Source: Fratercula arctica (Eukaryota > Chordata > Aves > Charadriiformes > Alcidae). Taken from it: a stretch of DNA of 64,000 nt. The position numbers and the translations under genes are program-made. Numbering within the stretch: position 1 is the first letter of the stretch; each line of letters starts with the position of its first letter. Positions 36,301-49,200 of the stretch are shown in pieces. Where the stretch lies: contig CANTUZ010000001.1 in the NCBI GenBank assembly GCA_947846985.1, positions 3,517,504-3,581,503 on the forward strand, given 5' to 3'. The notes below the pieces were generated by a model, which had not been told where the DNA came from, searched no databases, and saw only the letters and a program-made list of their open reading frames with translations.

Positions 36301-39300
36301 CCACAAAAACTACACACTGGAGGGAAAGGAGGGGCAGAGGCAGCCATGGTGGTGAAACTTGCTGCTTTTTTTCCATCCATGTGATTATTTCTTTTTTTTA
36401 AAACAAATTATAAACGCTTAAACTCTTACTGCTTGATCTGTCACTTAACTCTGTATTTCTGGTGCCATTATCATATTATTTCTTTTCTCTATCAGACAAA
36501 GTTTCAGTAGCACTTGGGTAATAGTGTAAGACTTCTGGTTTGAGCTGACCCAGCTTTTCTTTATTCCTTCTGTACCTTTTTTTTTTTTTCTATCTGCTTT
36601 TGTTACATCAAATCCTTAATTTTCGAGGTTTTAAGAAATGAAATTTTTGTTGTGACAGTTGCATTATTAATACAATTTCTCAATATTCTTGCATGGTAAA
36701 CTGAAAGTGTGTTGCATTTCTGTGCTGTGTGTTTCCATTTTAACTGTGCGTTTTTAAGTACAAGGAGGTATATGTTAGCAGAATAAAAGGAATCTCTTTA
36801 TGTAACTAGTCCCCGTATTCAATACTTGAAGAAATGTTTCGTTTTCTAGGTCAGTTGCATAAGAACAGACCTCTTCCGATGTTATAATGAATTCTGTGGT
36901 TTTCTATGTCAAATTAGATTCATGGTGTTGTAATTGTAACTCACACTAGGGGTAATGTTTATTGTCTTTAGACAAATGGTTTTCAGATAGATAAGAAAGA
37001 ATTTCTTGTTATTGAGAGCGCTAATTAAAGCAGAAATTGTTTTAAACCTAAACCAGGTTTTTCACTGATGAAATATTGATTGTTTACAGCCTTGTGAATC
37101 AAAAATATTTCCCATTACTGACTCGGCAACTGCTTGTTAGTTCTTAAAGAGGAAAAAAAAATAGGCTGTTCTTTCACTGCTGTTTCTTGATATATGTGCA
37201 GGGTTTTGGAGAACAGTGTTTAAAACCTGCTTGAAATCCCTTCTGTTCCATTTAAAATGGGCTTCCGGCTTCCTAGCCCGGTTTAGTGAAGCCATACCTG
37301 TCTGTTTGCCTTCAGACATGAGATAATACTACTTTAATTAGATAGTAATTGTTTTATTTAAAAAAAAAAAACACCTCCTAATTTTAAGGAAATGTTTATC
37401 ACCACTTCTTTAAATGGCTTGAAAATGTGTGTTGCCAGCAAATGTGAATATGATGCTCTTAAACAGTCTTAATAAACATGTATCCCTAAAACTAAATACA
37501 CATAGGCAGATACATTACTGAAACTTCGTGCTTTTAAAGAAATGCAAAGAACAAATAAATTTCTTGGGTTTTTTTCTTCTTTTAGGTGATAATAGTAACC
37601 ACCTCTCCAAGCTCAACTTTTGTACCCAACATCCTTTCAAAGTCTCACAACTATGCAGCAGTTACGAAACTTGTCCCAACATCAGTCATTGCCTCAACTA
37701 CTCAAAAGCAACCGGTGGTCATAACTGCGTCTCAGTCCTCTTTGGTCAGTAGCAGCAGCAGCAGTAGCTGTTCCACTCCCTCCTGCACCGCAAATACTAT
37801 TGCTGTGACTGCTGTAGTATCATCAACACCGTCAGTGGTTATGTCAACAGTAGCACAAGGTATGGCAATAACGTTATATTTATAAAAGCTCTTTCACTGA
37901 TGAATGGGGGAGATGTACTTTATGTTTACATATGATGAGTAAAGCACGGGAGAGGTGGAAGAAGTCTATTGATGAAACTAATCCAAGATACTTCACAACA
38001 GTTCTTGTTGAACTCTTTTCCTTTTTAGTTCAACAATTAATGTGCAGGTCCACTTTTTAAAGCAAACATGGTCAGAGGGGTAATGGTTTCAAACTGAAGG
38101 AGGATAGATTTAAATTGGATATTAGGAAGAAACTCTTTACTGTGAGGGTGGTGAGGCACTGGAATAGGTTGCCCAGGGAGGTTGTGGATGTCCCATCCTT
38201 GGAGGTGTTCAAGGCCAGGCTGGATGAGGCTTTGAGTAACCTGGTCTAGTGGGAGGTGTCCCTGCCCATGGCAGGGGGTTGGAACTAGGTGATCTTTAAG
38301 GTCCCTTCCAACCCGAACCATTCTATGATTCTATGGTGTGGCATAGCTTTTTATTTTGAAAAGATTTTACTTGTAGCATTAAACCGCTATAGCCTCAAAA
38401 TGACTGGCTTTAAGACCTCTATCTGATGCATGGCAAATGGATGTTTCCAGTATTTGAAGATGATTGCTTCTCTTAAAGCCTGCAAAAACATGCAAAGTTA
38501 AGATAAAATAAATGCCACTTTGCTTGACATGCCCAGTCTTTAGTATATTTCTTGTAGTAACTAATCTCAGTGACAATTCTGAAAGGAAAAAAAAAATTAC
38601 ACCTTTTCATCTGTGTATTTTTTCAGCACATCAGTTTTCAAGTCCTTAAAAATTAGGACCTGAGTGGGCCTGGATTAAAATTCCTAGTTTTCCGATTTCA
38701 CACATATGCTAGCCTGACTGATTCAGCTCCACAGCTGCTAGCTAGCATTTGGAAGGGAAGCTGTGAAAGAGCCTCTGGGACGAACACTTGAAAAATACAG
38801 TGCCTGACAATGACAAGTGTTACATGGCAGTTTTTCCTTGTCCATATTTTCCAATGTCGTTCCATTCCACAAAAAGTTGAGCAACCAAATCAAGGCTGAG
38901 GAGGTGTTTTGCCTTCCATCTTGCTTCTACAGCAGATTTTCATATTGTTTGAACTCTGGATTTTTAGTTGGGTTTGATCACGGCAGAGGCTATAATTCTA
39001 AAATACAGTAGACAGAATATTTCTTCAACAGTTTTTTCTCAAGACTATCAGTGTCATTGCAGAAGATGCTGCTGTAATGTTTTGTGACATGAACTGATAA
39101 TCACCCCAAATGTGGGAAAGTTAAATGCATGAATCAAAACAGCTGACCAAGAAAATGGAGGAACCATCTTGGATGATGCAGTGAGAAAAGGGTCACTTAC
39201 TTAAATTGCCAGACTTGTAGCTTATTTTGATTTCTACTACTGGTCACTGCCATCTTTAAATGTAGAGGAGAGAGAAATAAGAGAGGAGTTTTTATTACCA

Positions 39301-40198
39301 TTTTCCACTACAGCTGGGACCTGGTTAAAAACTGCCTTCATAAGACATGGACTTTATGTTTATCTTTTTTTGTACTTCTGGACATGCAGTTTAGAATTCT
39401 AAATGAAGGCAAATTTTGTTGGAAATGTGACAACTGTGTAAGAGAATGACAGAAATAAGTAATACGATTTATTTGGGAACTTTGTCTTTCCATCTTACTG
39501 CAAATTTGATTTAATAGCTTTATTGTAAGATCACCTAACCTATCAGCACAGTTTTCCTGGTCCACGGGACCCGGTCCACAGTTTTCTAGATTACATAGCA
39601 TTACTTGCTTCATTCTTTTAAAATAACATCGCACTTACTAACAAATACTCCCCGCTAACATTGATGGGTTTGGTATTTGTGATCCTCATATCCTAACTTC
39701 TTGTAGTCATGATTTTCACTGTAAATATTTTGCTTTCTTGAAGCTTAAAGATCAGGCTTTGAGAAGATTGGTGAATTTTGTGCTACAAAAGGTGCAGGAA
39801 GTAGACAGGGATTGTGGTCTTCCCATTAGCTGCTGCTCTGCTGCCACTTTGGAAATCTGTATAAGGCTCCCTTGCCTCTGAACAGAGCGCTTCTGCTATG
39901 TGGGAGCTTTTTTACTTGTGTATTATCTATGCATCTTTCAGTCATAAAGACAGTTTAAATGCACAAGTATTTAAGAAATTGTAATAATTTTCTTTTGTGT
40001 TGCACTGTTCAATCTTAAACCATTTACTCTTTCACAGGTGTGTCTACATCAGCAATTAAAGTTGCCTCTACCAGACTACCTTCCCCAAAAGGTTTGGTTG
40101 GGAACCCAACTCAGATCTTAGCACAGTTTCCCAAACAGCATCAGCAATCCCCCAAACAGCAGCTGCACCAAATACAACAGGCTCAACAACAACAGCAG

Positions 40199-40236
<38 letters not shown>

Positions 40237-43200
40237 ACAGCAGCTGGTGCAGTCTCCTGCAGCTCAACAGCAGCCCCAGCAATCTCAGTTGCCACCTGGC
40301 ATCAAGCCCACCATTCAGATCAAACAGGAATCAGGTAGTTGGAGTTAATCTTGGCTCATATTGGTGATTAGGAGGTCTCACCACCACTCAAGAAAAGTAG
40401 GGCAGAATTCTGTCCCAAAATGTGGACAGGGAGCTGTCATTAAGGCATAATTAGTTGAGTACAGGATTTGACATTAAACCTGGATATAAATAGATATGAA
40501 GGATGTCTTAATTTTTTCAGCTAATAATAATTGAAGAATTTGGTTCTGCCACTCTTCTTGTTTGGTTCAGGTATACAGACCATGCCTTAGGAATAAATGT
40601 TTTATCTTTAGAGATTGAAAGGTACGTAAGTATCTTCAAAAGTTACATGATTGGCAACCTGGAAGACACCAGTTTTCTGAAGATCCAAGAGCTTTTCGAC
40701 TGCATCAACTGGAAAAAGGAGCTAATCTAAGTTAATTCTTTTATTGGGTCCAGAAATCAAAGCCTACTTTTGTGGTACTTGTCAAAACAAATACAATTAG
40801 ATCTGAGACTGGAAGTTGGACTGGATTCTTTTTGTAACATTGATTCATTCAGTTGACTTTGGGCAAGTCATATAATTTTTCTGTGTTGGCTTTACTCTGC
40901 TGTAGAATCCAGTTCTTATCTCCATAAGATGTAGTGAGATTATCTAATTCTGAAGGAAGAAGTGCTATAAAAGTGCAAAGTATTTTTACATCCGTATTTT
41001 ATATTAATCATGTTAGTAAAAATATTATTTTATATTCATCCTATTTAAAGTATTAAAATAGACCATAGAATGAAAAAATAAACAGCCCTACTCCTGTCCT
41101 TTGATAAACTTCCTTTTGGATTATAGGACCATTGCCTAAGAAAAATATCCAATAAACCAGACAGACCTCCATCCTCCAGTCACTGAACAATATTTGATCA
41201 GTAAGAGCTTCACTCCTTGCCTTCTACCATGGGTTTAGGCTCAGTGTTCTTTTTGGTTAAAGTTTCTTTGGAAATACCATCTGCTACCTGTTCTTTCTGG
41301 AAGATGTGAATTGATTTTCAGAGAGGCTTTGCTCTTTAGCCAGTTTTGTGTCTGGATGCAACGGCTCCAGTTTATCTTTCCTAACTTCAGATAGTTTGTT
41401 ATTTAAGTTTGGAGCTTGTTTGCTCCATACTGCTTTTATAGTCAACATAGAAAGAAGAAAAACCTCTCTGGAGGATGTTTCATGTCCTTGGTGGACAAAA
41501 TTGTTCACCTAGAAATACTTGTGGACAAATATAAGTGCCTACATTTAGATGGGATTAATTCGGGCTGGATGTTTCATGGCATTTGATCAAACAATGCAAT
41601 ACGTTTATCTCATCATGGAATGTAAGATGGAAGTGTCCTGGATATACTTTTGAACAGATGATGTTAACTCCTGGTTTGCAAGTGAGAAGTGAATCTGGCA
41701 GAGGTCCCATTGCACTACACAAATTGAGAGAGAGGGAGCAGAATCCTTGCTGTATTAAGGTGTTCCTTATCCTTTGTTCTTGCTGATTCTACTCAGAGCT
41801 TGTTTCAGCCCAATTCCTTTGTGACTTCAAGATAACCAAAAATTCAAGAGGACAGAGCACAGTTTACTTCAAGAAACCTTCCCTAGCCAGTGCCACAATT
41901 GCTTCCTTACACCCATGAGTACCCTTTGTGTAGAAAGCTTTTTTTTAATTTATTTAGAGGGATGGAATTCAACTAGACTAATTAAAACGTATTAGAATTT
42001 ACAGACTAAGTTTATTGAAGAACTGTTTAACTTTTAGATGGCTCATTATCTATGAACCAATTCAGTATTGGCTGTAACCTGTTGATTCCTGGGAAATGTT
42101 CTATTTTTTGAATCATGGACCAGAAAAGGTTAAAAATCACTACAACAAATCAATGATGGAATAGAATCCCATGCCTCAGTGGCGAGGAGCTAGGAATTGA
42201 AACAGGCACATGAAAGACAGAGATGATGACTGTCGTGTTATTTGCAAACCAAACAAATTTAAAGCAAAAAAATCCCAACTCAAACAAAAAAAATTATTAT
42301 TTTCAGGATCAAGAATACATGGGCTCAGTATAGAAGCCCTGTGAGGCTACTTGCCCACTCGGGCTTGGTCTGAGAAAAGCATTTCAGAAAGTAACTTTTC
42401 GTGCCTGTATTTTAACAGTGACCTTTCTCCTTTCCTAGGTGTTAAAATAATCACTCAACAGGTGCAGCCCAGTAAAATCCTTCCCAAACCAGTTACAGCG
42501 GCCTTGCCCAGCAGTAGCAATTCACCTATTATGGTGGTTAGCAGTAATGGGACTATCATGACAACTAAACTGGTCACTACTCCCACTGGTAAGTTATGGC
42601 TCTGAGAAGGGAAGGGAGGGTAAACCCAGACATATAGGTGATCAAACGTGGTTTATTAGGGTAAAAAAAAACCCACACTTCTCTCTTGTGAACAGTGAGC
42701 ACAAAAGCACGTTCATAATCCTGTGGATAATTTTTCTAGATTAGGATTTTTGCACTGAGTGCTCTTTTATTCCTTTTATGATCTTTTTGAATTGGTACAC
42801 AAAAACATGATCATTTCCCACTGGGTTTATTTTCAAGGAACTTTTCTTGCAACTTATACTTTGCACTTCTGTAGCACCTTATATTAGACAATTTACATTA
42901 ATTTAATTTTCTAGGTACCTCAGACAAGTCAGCATCATTCCTGTTTTGCATATATGGACTTTAAAAGACAGGTGACTTGCTCATAGTCCTGCAATGAATG
43001 TATAAAAAGGCCAGTAAATTGAATTTTAAGCTCCCGTTGTTTTTCTGGGGATGTAATTGTGTTTGTGTTTTCTTATTGGTTAAAAATCAGAAATAACGCA
43101 GTCTGTTCAGATTGTAAACTTGTACGAGGAAAGCTTGAAATGCAGCTTTATCCTCATTTTCAGAAAACTCTAACTTACTTCCTGAATTACTAGCATGGAT

Positions 43201-46200
43201 TGGGAACGATAGCATAAAGTAATGGTTTATATTCTTTTTTAACTTTTGAAGGACTTCAGAAAAACATTCTCAAGTACATTAAAAAAAAGTCTAGCAGTTT
43301 TGCAGTTCGTTTGATCGGTAAAACCTGTATTGTGCTCTCTTGGATTTGAACACATGGCTATATTCTGGTTATAACGAACTCTTTTGCTCTGTGGTCTTCA
43401 GCAATTAAGGTGTGTAGTGCACTACCTGCAGTAGTGCAAGCAGAATGGAATGACAATGTTTGTGTAGCTGTTGGCTCGTATTATTTTGAGCAAGTTTCTT
43501 TCGTGGACTCAGTCCCATTCCGAGGAGGAGTGAAAAACCCCAGCATTTATACCACATCAGGAGGGTTTTTTTGTACTGCTGAATGCTAAATCCATAAAAT
43601 TGCATTATCGTTGTAAATTACTTTTTTTTTTTTCTCTTAGAGTGATAATTAGACCAGTGTTTGTTGGTGGCCTTTATAAACAGTTTGTCATATAGGAGAA
43701 GTGAGGGTATGGATATCTTTGAAGAGAGGAAGAGATCAGGTCTGGTAGTGTCATTGGACGCCTAACTCTTGGGCATCTAAGGGAGCAAGGGGCAAACATG
43801 CAGGCAGAATCTAAACACCTATTGAAAATTAAAATCATAGACAAAAGAATGTGAGTTAAAATATGGCACTTGTGGAACATTTGGTAGAATACTTCAGAAG
43901 ACTTACATTAATTTGAAGTTGGCATATATTTGAATATTGCTCTGCTGGTTTAAAAATGACTAGGAGAATTGTAAAGGGTGGTAATAAATTGCAGTGTGGG
44001 GTCTCTCTGAATCAAGTCTAATGCTTTTTCTCAACACTAACTTATTTTTCCACACATACTAGTAGAGGATCATGTTCGAACAGTGAACTTTCTTCTTTTC
44101 TCTTCAAAACAGGAACTCAAGCAACATATACACGGCCAACAGTTAGCCCCTCTATAGGGGCTCGGATGGCTGGAACTCCAGGGGCTGCTACTTACGTGAA
44201 AACTACAAGTGGTAGCATCATTACCGTAGTACCAAAATCGCTGGCCACGCTGGGAGGGAAGATTATCAGCAGTAATATTGTTTCTGGTAGGCCTATGAGT
44301 ATTAATACTTTGATGTTAAGCCTTATTTCAAAAGTAACTTTAGACTTGCTCTAGTTCTTCAAGGCTTTTCTGTGGGTTACATGCTGAAATAATTATTACG
44401 ACCTTTATTGGAGAAGAAATTAATTCAGAAGAAAAATAGCTGAGGATGAAGAAGAAAATAAGGGGTAGAAGGTACGGAGGTAAAGTGTTCTTAAGGATTG
44501 CAGTCGTTCTTGTGTTTAAGGAGGAAACACTTAATGTGAGGAAAGCCTGAGAGAAAAAGAGAAACGTGGCGGAGGAGAACTACTATATTGTCTTCTGTTA
44601 GAGGGCAGAAAGATCAGAAAACTATTATCCCCAATTTAAAGCATTTTTAAAACTGGATGCTGCCCTTTTCTATTCCACTGCATGCCCAAAGAACCAGACT
44701 ACATGCAGAACTGTGGATGTTAAATTCAGCTGTGCAGTCCCCACTTTATCTTCTTGTTCTTTTATCAGTGGCAGCCTGTCTTTCCCTTACCCCACGTTCT
44801 AACTTGAGGTTTTTCTTCCCAGCTTCATGCACACCAGCCTTGATGCTCTCTGCCAGTATAGCCCCTAACACAGGGTCTCTTTAGGACCAGGACCAAGCAC
44901 GGTCACACCAGTCACAATTTCTTAGTATCTGTTTTGGACTTTTATGAGTGCTAACGCAGAGAATTCTGCTGCATTTCCTAGCTAGGTGCACATGTACAGC
45001 AAGATCTGCTGGGTCTACTCATCCTGGCTAGTAATATCTTTAAATTATTTGGCAGTCCCACTGTTGGTGCTTAACACAGACCTGACATGGTACCAGCCGG
45101 CTCCTGTCACTGGAAGGTACTGCACAAGCTACCCAGTAAACCCACTCTGGGGTGTAGTTTGGTCAAGGTACTTCAGTTTTTCACATCCTGGTTTCTACAA
45201 AATGGTATTTAGGGCTGATACGGTAGTTTCTTTGGGAACAAGTAACTTTTTTAGCCTGTTGTGGGTATGAGTAGTTGTTAAAGTTTCTAGATCTGTGAGT
45301 GAGTTTATACACAAAGGCAAGTGTTACTCTGCTGAGCACCAGTTAATGCAGGGAAACCCTTGACTGGTCTTCATAAAGGTAATAACGATTGTCCTGAAAC
45401 AACACAAGTTTGGAAAGGATGCGTGGTTTTGGGGTTGTTTTTATTGTTGTTTCGTGGTGGCGTGGTTTTGGCTTGGATTCTTGGTGAGTTTGGGGTTTTT
45501 TTCGTTTGGGTGCTTGTGGGTTTTTTGTTCTTTGGATTTTTTTTGCTAAGGGAGCAGTCTTTAGATGCCTCTGAAGTCACTAGATTCAGTAAATCATGAT
45601 CTTGTCTCAGCATTTCTTCCCTTTCCCAGAATTAGTAGAATTATTATTCTGAAATCTGTAGTGAAGTATCTACAGGCATAACTAATGGGTAGAAGGTAGC
45701 GAGGGGAAACCTTGGGTTTGCTGCTCTGCTGTGACTGAGTGGTGCTTTCTTCAAGGAGAAAGTAGAAGGTGTTGATAGAAAGCTGTTTGAGCAGATATTG
45801 AAATAGCAGTCTGATAACACTGATGACTTACGTATCAGTGTATGTTCTCTTGTAGACTGTGGTGGGCTGACCAGAATTACCTGTCACGGCAGGTAAATAA
45901 AAACCTGGTACAGGGAACGGAACTAATTCAATACTAGGAGAGGAACAGAAATAGCTAACGCAGCTCTTCAAAAGAAAAAAAAACAAACACACACACACAC
46001 ACCCCACCCCCCCCCCTTCTAAACTCTTTTAAGAACTGATTGTAAAACAATAGTATATTTTTCTTTTTTTCTTCTTTCAACCCACTACTCGTCACCTGTC
46101 TTACAACAGTTCAATGCCAGAAAGAGCTGGTATTTCTCTTGATTGAAGATACATTCTTGGTACGTGGATTCTTCTACAGAGGTTATCTATAGAAGAATAT

Positions 46201-49200
46201 TTGTCTGTGCAAATAGGACCTTGAGTTGAGTAGTAGTGGTGTCCTTATCCCTCCCTAATTCTGGCTTTTGAAAAGTTAGGCATTTTAGCCTGAGAAAGCT
46301 GTTTATATGTTGAGTTGGGTGACGTAAATTCCCATGCCAGATGCTGCCTTTTTTGTAGCGCTGTCAGTTTTAAATGCAATGATTCTTATATAGCTCACCA
46401 ACTTCTGCAGTGGTAGGAAATGTACATGTGATAAACTGCACATTATTTCTTTTCCCCCAAAAATGTAGGAACTACAACCAAGATCACCACAATTCCAATG
46501 ACATCCAAACCCAATGTGATTGTTGTGCAAAAGACTACTGGAAAAGGAACTACAATTCAAGGGCTTCCAGGCAAAAATGTTGTCACAACGCTGTTGAATG
46601 CTGGGGTAAGGAAGAGTTTCGAGTCTCAAATGTCAAGTGAGAGGCTTTGTGGTGGCTGCTGCATTCATTCTGCTAAAGTCCCTATTAAAAGCAAATTGTG
46701 CATGAGCTCCTTAACAGATAGAGCACGCCTTAATGTCAGGGATGTTTGAAAAGCAAGGGTGTTTTGCAGGATATGAAAGATGCTTAAAACAAGCTGTGAA
46801 TGTTCTCAAAGTTAAAGGAAAATAAAAACTTTTGAGCTTGCCTTTTTTCCACGGTTAATGATTTTTGTAATCCAGAAGGGATTAAGTAGAAGAAAATTAC
46901 TATAATCTTTCCCTGTTTGTGCTGTAGTGAGAACCATGGTCCCGTGTTATAGACTTGCATCTCCAACCGTTTATCTTTTGGATGTAAAGGGCAGAAATAA
47001 ACTGTCCCCTCACAGTAAGGGTACCACCTTTCAATTTATGTGGTGTGTAACACTGTAATATCCTTTACCTGTATAATGTATAGTGTTCAGTTACTTTTTG
47101 GATAACGTGATGTGTACTAAGAGCAAAATCAAGTTTCCAGCTCCAACTGAGTTGACCTATAAGTATTAGTAAATAAAGATCATGATGTGCTTTATGTTCG
47201 TAGATAGAACTATGAGATTTAATGCATTAATCATGTAATCTTTAAAAGTCTACTTGAGTAGCAGGGCTGAGCAGGGAGGTTTCTTTCTTTTTTTAAAAAA
47301 AACTTATAGGAATTTTTTTTTAAGATTTTGAACTTTCCTAGTTTACAAAACTTAAAGCTGTATTTTTCACACAAGTGGAAATCTTGTGACGTTACACAGT
47401 AGGAACCACCAGAATGTGATGGTATTTCTGAAACAAGTATGTTTCTTGGGATTTCCAGCTACTTGATGGGAATTGGTAGGGAATACAGGGAGAACTGGCA
47501 ACTAATGTTTTTTTTCTCATTTGGTTTGTTACTGTGTGGAGCTAAAAAAAAAAAGCATGCTTAATGTCTTTGTTCTTCTTAAGCACTCAGGAGTCTAGTC
47601 ATACGTCAACACTATTCCAAAGTCAAATGTTTCTTGTGAAACAGCTGTGAATCTGCATTTTTGTAATAAGCGAACTCTTAGTTCAACAAAAAAAGTCCAT
47701 ACATAACTGATGTCTTGATCCTGAGGATAGTAGAAAGATGTATACGGGAATAATTTCTTTTTAAAATCTCAGTTCAAGTTTTGTAGATGTCTTGACAAAG
47801 TTAGTGTTAATAGAAGAAGATTTAAAAAACATTTGCAAAGGATTTGAGGGAAGTTCCAACTTACATGAATTCTTTGAAGCAACTTGAAAGAAACTTGTCA
47901 GTGTCTTTTAGTTACTCTTTTTTGTTCACCCCTTCAGAGCAGCTCGAAAGGTAAAGTAATGGAAAAGGGGATTTTTGTAGCTTTTCCATTCAAAGCCATA
48001 AAGTTTTTTGTTCTTGGTCTTTGAATGTTTTTTGTATCAAATACGTTTAGTTGCAGCAGTGGTAGGTTGATTTCATGGTACACACGCTCACCTATAACTG
48101 TGTATTTTTTTAGAGAAGTGGGTCTCTCTGAAGAATTTCACTAAGTTAACCTGTAAACTTTGACTTCTCTACAGGGGGAGAAAACTATTCAGGCAGTGCC
48201 AGCAGGAGCAAAACCTGCTATCATCACTGCCACAAGACCCATCACAAAAATGATTGTTACACAGCCAAAAGGAATAGGGTCCACGGTCCAGCCAGCCACC
48301 AAAATCATCCCAACTAAAATTGTTTATGGTCAGCAAGGGAAAACGCAGGTACAGTGAGGACCCATTTCTGTCTTGAAATGTACCCCTAAATTTTAATGGG
48401 AAGTAAATAATTTTTCACTGTGTTGCCACATTTGTTACAGGATTAATAAAATGTCTATGGGGAATAAGACTTAGGTGTGTAATGAGGTGGCCTTGATTCT
48501 GCTTTCTTCAGCACAATGTTTGCATTTGTTAGCTGTTTCTGGAGGCCTAGAGCAAGCCAGAAGTATTTTACTAATCTTTCCACATAGCTGAAACCGTCTG
48601 GTCATGGCTCTGGATGCCCATTTAAGTCTTATGACTAATGGTTAGGTTGTGAGAAATAAAGACAGAGAATCTGGACGTAGGTCATCCATCAAATCTGGGG
48701 TTTTACTGACATTATTTTCTGTTTAATGTATGTTCAGGTTGTCCCTGCAACCTTGTGTGATTGTTGGGGCTGTATACAGAGAATCTGGCTTATTTGGAAG
48801 CTTTCAGTTTCAGCTCTTTCTTTGGTTGCACTTAGTATTTAAAAGAATTAAACTTTTATCAGATATATTGTCTTGATTGTTCAAGACTGTATTTATTGTG
48901 GGCTGCAGAAGAGAGGTGTTTGTCCTTACCACTGCAGTGCATGCTCCAACTGACTTGTGTAGCTTTTTCTTGTCCCACCATAGTTGTATTCAGCCCTGAA
49001 AAATGACTGTTTAGTGGTTTATAGTGTTGAGTACTCCAAATTACTGAGTGAGAAGTACATTCTTGGGCACTGCCATTGGGCTTTGTGGTTTAATAATCAG
49101 AGCTGCTGAATTTACAGGTAGACATTTTCAGTAAATTATGAATATTATGTAGATCTGATACATTGATCTGAGTGGCACGCTGTACTCTTGATTGCTCAGA

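Noticed and set aside
40068..40295. Antisense Ala/Val-rich open frame over EMSY exon 8
   Set aside because: It is simply the complement of the CAG/CAA tract.
45371..45613. Lys/Asn/Pro-rich minus-strand open frame
   Set aside because: It is the complement of a G/T-rich low-complexity stretch in an EMSY intron.
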